Below, piece by piece: positions 60,230 through 64,000 of a DNA stretch of 64,000 nt. Positions within the stretch are counted from its first letter, which is position 1; each line of letters starts with the position of its first letter. The notes beneath the pieces were generated by a model. That model was not told the origin of the DNA. It searched no databases and saw nothing but the letters and a program-made list of their open reading frames with translations. A program made the position numbers and the translations under genes. Source of the DNA: Acidobacteriota bacterium (GTDB taxonomy: Bacteria; Acidobacteriota; Vicinamibacteria; Vicinamibacterales; UBA2999). The stretch spans positions 1 to 64,000 of the forward strand of contig CANIBQ010000012.1 of assembly GCA_947465645.1 (NCBI GenBank), given 5' to 3'.

Positions 60230-61171
60230 ATGTCGACTCATCCGGTCATTCACGTCGCCGCGATCCGGAAGACGTACGGGCGCACGGTGGCCGTGGATGA
60301 CGTCTCCTTCGACGTCCAGCCGGGAGAGATCTTCGGCCTGATCGGACCGAACGGCGCCGGCAAGACGACGACGATGGAATGCGTCGAGGGCCTGCGATCG
60401 CCCGACCGCGGCGCGATCTCCGTGTTCGGCCTCGATCCCGCGCGCGATCGTCATGCGCTGCAGGAGCGCATCGGCGTCCAGTTGCAGGAAGCGCAACTGC
60501 AGAAGCGCATCAAGGTGCGCGAAGCGGTGGGCCTCTGGGCGTCGCTGTACCACAAGCCGCTGGACGGCGACCACCTGATCGAGCAGCTCGGGCTGAGCGA
60601 CAAGCGCGATGCGTGGTTCATGACGCTCTCTGGAGGCCAGAAGCAGCGGCTCTTCATCGCCCTCGCGCTCATCAACGACCCTGAGGTCGTCTTCCTCGAC
60701 GAGCTGACCACCGGACTCGATCCGCAGGCGCGCCGCGCGATCTGGGACCTGGTGCGCAGCATCCGCCAGCGCGGCAAGACGGTGCTGCTGACGACACACC
60801 TGATGGAGGAGGCCGAGCGCCTGTGCGACCGCGTGGCGATCATCGATCGCGGCCGCATCATCGACATCGGCGCGCCCGCAAAGCTCGTCGAGCGGCACTG
60901 TCCCGAACGGACGGTGATCGTGGCCACCGAGGATGTGGACGCAGCCGAACGCTTTCGAGCGATCCCGCAGGTGCAATCGGTGACGATCGAGGGCCCCTCG
61001 ACTTCGCTCGGGGCACGCACGCAGTTCACGATTCGCGGGCAGGGAGATCTGGTGACACAGGTGATTCACTGCCTCGCGGAGCATCACATACGGGTGGCCG
61101 ATTTCCGCACCGAGGTGCCGACCCTCGAGGACGTCTTTCTCAAGCTGACCGGCCACCTGATTCGAGACTGA
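60230..61171 (+). CDS. ABC transporter ATP-binding protein
   Basis: The product has 313 residues: Walker A GPNGAGKTT (39-46), signature LSGGQ (133-137), Walker B VVFLDE (153-158) with LTTGLDP instead of the usual PTTGLDP, and switch His190. The C-terminal 90 residues are the regulatory extension common in drug and lipid exporters (DrrA type). It lacks a Shine-Dalgarno, because tandem repeats abut the ATG. Within the extension, residues 255-263 (GPSTSLGAR) are encoded by a dispersed palindromic repeat inserted in frame. The permease gene follows after 9 bases. Confidence 0.9.
   Translation: MSTHPVIHVAAIRKTYGRTVAVDDVSFDVQPGEIFGLIGPNGAGKTTTMECVEGLRSPDRGAISVFGLDPARDRHALQERIGVQLQEAQLQKRIKVREAVGLWASLYHKPLDGDHLIEQLGLSDKRDAWFMTLSGGQKQRLFIALALINDPEVVFLDELTTGLDPQARRAIWDLVRSIRQRGKTVLLTTHLMEEAERLCDRVAIIDRGRIIDIGAPAKLVERHCPERTVIVATEDVDAAERFRAIPQVQSVTIEGPSTSLGARTQFTIRGQGDLVTQVIHCLAEHHIRVADFRTEVPTLEDVFLKLTGHLIRD
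60990..61018. repeat. Intragenic palindromic repeat in the ABC ATPase gene
   Basis: The stretch GGGCCCCTCGACTTCGCTCG and the following GGGGC is read as GPSTSLGA on the coding strand and as CPERSRG or APSEVEG in the others. I recall these peptides from repeats scattered through many genomes. Here it sits in a surface linker between VQSVTIE and RTQFTIRGQG, so the reading frame is kept. Confidence 0.55.
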
Positions 61172-61180
61172 GGGCTGACC

Positions 61181-61927
61181 ATGCTGCGCGGACTCTGGCG
61201 ACTGACCTGGCTCGAGATCAAGATCTTCGCGCGCGAGCCGCTCGGACTGATCGGATCGATCGCGGTGCCGGTGCTGGTGTTCGTCGTCCTGCGCCGTCTG
61301 GTACCGGGCGAAGGGAGGATCGCGGCCCGCGCCCCGCGGTTCGTGTCGGTCGATCTGCCGATTCTTGTGTCGTTGCTGATCGCGGCGAGCTCCGTCCTGT
61401 CACTCATCGCGGTCATCGCGGTCTACCGTGAAGGCGGGATCCTCAAGCGGCTGCGGGCCACCCCGCTCAGGGCGCATACGATCCTGACAGCGCACGTGCT
61501 GGTGAAGCTCCTGTTCACCGCCATCACGCTGGGCGCCACGGTTCTGGTGGGCCGGCGCCTCGTCCTCCTGAACCCCGGCGTGCCGCTCGCGTCGTTCACG
61601 CTGGCGCTGCTCTTCAGCACCCTGAGCCTGATCTCCATAGGCTTTCTGGTGGCGAGCGTGGTGTCCACCGCACGATTCGCGCAGCCGGTCGGCTCGCTGA
61701 TTCTCTATCCGATGCTCGGCCTGTCGGGACTGTTCTTTCCGATCGACGCGCTGCCGCCAACGCTGCACGCCATCGCCCGCGCGCTGCCACTCACCTACGC
61801 CGTGTCGCTGCTGAGGGGCATCTGGCACGGCGAAGGGTGGGCGGCTCACGGCACCGATGTGGCGGTGCTGGCGGTGATGTTCGTCGTACTCACCGCGATT
61901 GGCGCAAAGGTATTTCGCTGGGAGTGA
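61181..61927 (+). CDS. ABC-2 type transporter permease
   Basis: This 248-residue integral membrane protein has six predicted segments. Features of the ABC-2 family are the amphipathic start (LWRLTWLEIKIFAREPLG), REGGILKRLRATPLRAHTIL after the second segment, and FPIDALPPTLHAIARALPLTYAVSLLRGIW before the last. It pairs with the ATPase upstream to export a drug, lipid or similar molecule. It is shorter than most because the large extracellular loop is absent. Confidence 0.88.
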   Translation: MLRGLWRLTWLEIKIFAREPLGLIGSIAVPVLVFVVLRRLVPGEGRIAARAPRFVSVDLPILVSLLIAASSVLSLIAVIAVYREGGILKRLRATPLRAHTILTAHVLVKLLFTAITLGATVLVGRRLVLLNPGVPLASFTLALLFSTLSLISIGFLVASVVSTARFAQPVGSLILYPMLGLSGLFFPIDALPPTLHAIARALPLTYAVSLLRGIWHGEGWAAHGTDVAVLAVMFVVLTAIGAKVFRWE

Positions 61928-61930
61928 CGG

Positions 61931-61992
61931 GCCACAGAGACACAGAGTCACAGAGAAAAAAGCTTAGATCTGTGTCTCTGTGACTCTGTGGC
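61931..61992. terminator. Long hairpin between convergent genes
   Basis: A 24-base arm built from three ACAGAG-containing 8-base units (61931-61954) pairs with 61969-61992 except at two positions. The loop begins AGAAAAAAGCTTA. It lies 3 bases after the ABC permease stop and before the end of the basic protein gene, so it probably ends both transcripts. Confidence 0.65.
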
Positions 61993-62016
61993 TAGGTCAA
62001 AGCGGAAAGCCGACAG

Positions 62017-62430
62017 CTAGCCTCGTCCTCGGCGCTTGTTCGTCTTCTCCATCGTCTTCGCCGCGCGCAGCTTGGCCGCCTGGCTTGCCTCACGTCTCAC
62101 GGCTGAACCGGCGGGGGCCGGCGTGCGATGTTTCTTCCCTGGCGCGTCGACAGTGCCGCCGCTCCGCCCTTTGGTTGCTTTGCGCGCGGGAGCTGCCGCC
62201 GCGTTCTTCTTTGCCTGGGTCGCGCCCGCCGAGAAGTGCTGGAGCAGATCCGCCGCACCCTTGCGCAGGCTGGTGACCTGCTTGTCGAACGCCTCGCGGT
62301 CGATCCAGCCGTCCGCCTTCACCTGAAGCGTCCCGGCCATCCGGCCAAGCTGCTCGGCAAACACCAGCAACTGCTGCTCCATCCCCGCAGCCGTCGTCGT
62401 ACCTGCGCTGCCCTTGTCACGCTTCGCCAT
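62017..62430 (-). CDS. Small basic protein with Ala/Lys-rich tail
   Basis: This 137-residue product has GGAG before the ATG. The first 70 residues are helical (MEQQLLVFAEQLGRMAGTLQ, FDKQVTSLRKGAADLLQHFS). From 75 to the end it is low-complexity and very basic (ARKATKGRSGG, KLRAAKTMEKTNKRRGRG), like the tail of a histone H1-like or nucleoid protein. DNA or RNA binding is an inference from charge. A GTCCGCC repeat element lies just upstream in its promoter region. Confidence 0.65.
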   Translation of the reverse strand: MAKRDKGSAGTTTAAGMEQQLLVFAEQLGRMAGTLQVKADGWIDREAFDKQVTSLRKGAADLLQHFSAGATQAKKNAAAAPARKATKGRSGGTVDAPGKKHRTPAPAGSAVRREASQAAKLRAAKTMEKTNKRRGRG

Positions 62431-62447
62431 TCGAACTCCGTTTTCAA

Positions 62448-62497
62448 GGTCCGCCTGAAGGCGGACACTACGTACGTCGTATACGTACGTCGTATAC
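62448..62497 (+). repeat. GTCCGCC hairpin element E2
   Basis: The 25 bases 62448-62472 are identical to 60146-60170. They run into two copies of the 13-base unit GTACGTCGTATAC (to 62497), themselves nearly palindromic. The element ends 18 bases from the start of the small basic protein gene on the other strand. Confidence 0.75.
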
Positions 62498-62540
62498 GCA
62501 CGTCTTGCCTAGTGTAGAAGCTTTTCGCTGGGAACCGGCT

Positions 62541-62650
62541 CAACCGGAACGAGAACGAGAACGAGAACGGAACGAGAACGACAGAACGACAGAACGACAG
62601 AACGACCCGAACGACCCGAACGACCCGAACGCCCGAACGATCCGAACGGA
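62541..62650 (+). repeat. CGAACG repeat cluster 5 (largest)
   Basis: This is a graded array: GAGAACGA units, then ACAGAACG units, then three CCCGAACGA units, ending in the core CGAACGCCCGAACGATC (62626-62642) and CGAACGG. It begins about 13 bases beyond the leuA stop on the opposite strand and fills most of the space to element E2. Confidence 0.75.
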
Positions 62651-62662
62651 TCTCCCGTCCTC

Positions 62663-63922
62663 TTATACCCCGTGTCCGTAGCCCGACTCGTGCAGCGCGT
62701 GGTGCTGCCCGCCCGTGGCGGGCGTGTCGAAGGGATCGACCGGTTCGGCCACCACCACGGTGGTGGTGGTGCGCACGGTGCTGACGACGGCGACGATGTC
62801 GGTGTCGGTGAGGATTTTGCGATCGTCGGCGATGGCCATCAGCGCGCGGTAGACCTCGAGCAGCTCCACGGCCTCGAGCTCGATGCCGAGGTCCTGGCAG
62901 CGGCGGCGCACCGCGGCGCGGCCCGAGTGCTTGCCGAGGACGAGCGGATTCCAGGGCGCGCCCACATCTTCCGGCCGCATGATTTCGTAGGTGCGGCGAT
63001 CCTTCAGGAAGCCGTCCTGGTGGATGCCCGCCTCGTGCGAGAAGGCGTTGCGGCCGACGACCGCCTTGTTCGACTGCACCGCCTGGCCGGTGAGCCTCGT
63101 GAGCAGCTCGCTCGACTGGTAGATCTGCACCGGGTCGACGCCCACCTCGTACGGCAGGCGATCGCCGCGGACGCGGAACGCCATCACGATTTCCTCGAGC
63201 GCCGCGTTGCCCGCGCGCTCGCCGATGCCGTTGATGGTGCACTCCACCTGCCGCGCGCCGCCGTTGACGGCCGCCAGCGAGTTGGCGACCGCGAGGCCGA
63301 GGTCGTCGTGGCAGTGGGTGCTGAAGATCACCTTGTCGGAATTCGGGATGCGCTCGCGGATGCGCTGGAAGAAATCCAGCGTCTCGTCCGGCGTGCTGTA
63401 GCCAACCGTATCGGGCAGGTTGACGGTGCTCGCGCCGACCTTGATGACCGCCTCGATTACACGGCAGAGGAAGTCGAAGTCGCTGCGGGTGGCATCTTCC
63501 GCCGAGAATTCCACGTCGAACGTGTGGTGCCGCGCGTAGCGCACCGCGTCAACCGCCGCCTCGAGGCACTCCTCGCGCGAGATGCGCAGCTTTGCCTGGA
63601 GATGCAGGTCGGAGGTCGCAATGAATGTGTGGATGCGGCCCTGCGCCGCCGGCTTGATCGACCACGCCGCCTTTTCGAGGTCGGCGCGGTGGCAGCGGGC
63701 CAGGCACGCGATGACCGGACGCCGCACCTCGGTGGCAATCAGGCGGACGGCTTCGGCGTCCGCGGGGGAGGCAATCGGGAACCCGGCTTCGATGATGTCC
63801 ACGCCCAGGGCATCGAGCTGGTGCGCAAGCAGGAGCTTCTCGTCCGGCCGAAGCGAAAAACCGGGGGCCTGTTCCCCGTCGCGCAGCGTCGTGTCGAAGA
63901 TCCAAACTCGGTCCTTGCCCAT
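62663..63922 (-). CDS. leuA: 2-isopropylmalate synthase without regulatory domain
   Basis: The start at ATG 63922 has AGGAGG; the frame continues to 63973 without need. The product has 419 residues. [13 protein letters not shown] (10-22) holds the catalytic Arg and metal Asp, THCHDDLG (202-209) the metal His pair, with [13 protein letters not shown] and NLPDTVGY as in isopropylmalate synthases. After the linker helices ([18 protein letters not shown]) the protein ends within about 45 residues ([10 protein letters not shown]...), where a typical enzyme of 500 or more residues continues into the leucine-binding LeuA_dimer domain. Feedback inhibition is therefore doubtful. The missing domain and the adjoining repeat array may be linked. 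It catalyses the first step of leucine synthesis; a homocitrate or citramalate synthase is possible. Confidence 0.82.
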   Translation of the reverse strand: MGKDRVWIFDTTLRDGEQAPGFSLRPDEKLLLAHQLDALGVDIIEAGFPIASPADAEAVRLIATEVRRPVIACLARCHRADLEKAAWSIKPAAQGRIHTFIATSDLHLQAKLRISREECLEAAVDAVRYARHHTFDVEFSAEDATRSDFDFLCRVIEAVIKVGASTVNLPDTVGYSTPDETLDFFQRIRERIPNSDKVIFSTHCHDDLGLAVANSLAAVNGGARQVECTINGIGERAGNAALEEIVMAFRVRGDRLPYEVGVDPVQIYQSSELLTRLTGQAVQSNKAVVGRNAFSHEAGIHQDGFLKDRRTYEIMRPEDVGAPWNPLVLGKHSGRAAVRRRCQDLGIELEAVELLEVYRALMAIADDRKILTDTDIVAVVSTVRTTTTVVVAEPVDPFDTPATGGQHHALHESGYGHGV

Positions 63923-63943
63923 GGGAATCCTCCTGCCTAAGTC

Positions 63944-63973
63944 AGTAGACGCGACCGGGTGGGATAATGTCAA
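63944..63973 (-). promoter_or_regulatory. Candidate leuA promoter
   Basis: TTGACA (63973-63968) on the minus strand is followed after 18 bases by TCTACT (63949-63944). The leader to the ATG would be only about 15 bases and would contain the AGGAGG site. The -10 match is weak. Confidence 0.35.
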
Positions 63974-64000
63974 AATGATAGTTATTCTGCTTTGATTATC

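Noticed and set aside
60098..61156. N-terminal extension of the VWA protein on the minus strand
   Set aside because: The frame is open only because it lies opposite the ABC ATPase; the signal peptide begins at 60097.
62541..62650. CRISPR array
   Set aside because: Units are 7-9 bases, degenerate and without spacers of constant length.

Overview
The window is high-GC, gene-dense bacterial DNA, most likely from an Acidobacteriota chromosome of the Vicinamibacteria type. Four things point there: six large Oar-like TonB receptors with an N-terminal carboxypeptidase-regulatory domain, a DUF1592-DUF1552-ankyrin operon, a VWFA-related acidobacterial-type protein, and dispersed palindromic repeats whose chance translations (VRLKADTT, CPERSRG/PSTSLG) I remember from such genomes. 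The taxonomic call is an inference. I saw no rRNA, tRNA, CRISPR array, transposase or phage gene.

Bases 1-45.5 kb form a catabolic/respiratory region made mostly of exported enzymes. It opens with a Tat-exported flavoprotein, cut by the window edge, and a small Ig-like protein. From 19697 down to 2285 eleven minus-strand genes run in one direction: two tandem pairs of a Tat-exported thiamine-diphosphate (ThDP) enzyme plus a diheme cytochrome c, a TonB receptor, a cytochrome c-copper monooxygenase fusion with a secreted partner, a second TonB receptor, a second cytochrome-monooxygenase, a cytochrome c-PQQ dehydrogenase and a dienelactone-hydrolase-like protein. A third TonB receptor faces them. 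Next come a periplasmic PaoABC-like molybdenum hydroxylase with an FmdB-type protein (23.1-27.2 kb) and the DUF1592/DUF1552/ankyrin operon (27.4-32.7 kb). TonB receptor 4 is followed by an IorAB-like molybdenum hydroxylase (33.0-39.0 kb). TonB receptor 5 diverges from a third cytochrome-monooxygenase and its partner (39.1-44.5 kb), and a B3-type metallo-hydrolase closes the region.

From 45.5 to 64 kb the content is ordinary chromosome: small hypothetical and membrane proteins, a GNAT acetyltransferase, a VapBC-like toxin-antitoxin pair, a beta/gamma-crystallin protein, Tag DNA glycosylase, TonB receptor 6 with a secreted hydrolase, an AlkX/YcaQ-type glycosylase, an MDR oxidoreductase, a VWA protein, an ABC exporter and a LeuA that lacks its regulatory domain. 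Gene debris and dispersed repeats lie between them: CGAACG arrays, GTCCGCC hairpins and GTCAGTTG/GGTAGC elements.

My main inference is that the first 45 kb encodes an extracytoplasmic oxidation system. Substrates would enter through Oar-like receptors. Cofactor-loaded enzymes (FAD, ThDP, Mo/FeS) would be exported folded by Tat, and copper and PQQ enzymes by Sec. Electrons would pass to c-type hemes that are fused to these enzymes or translationally coupled with them. The exported ThDP-enzyme/diheme-cytochrome pair, present twice, and the cytochrome-PHM-like monooxygenase, present three times, are the least described parts.
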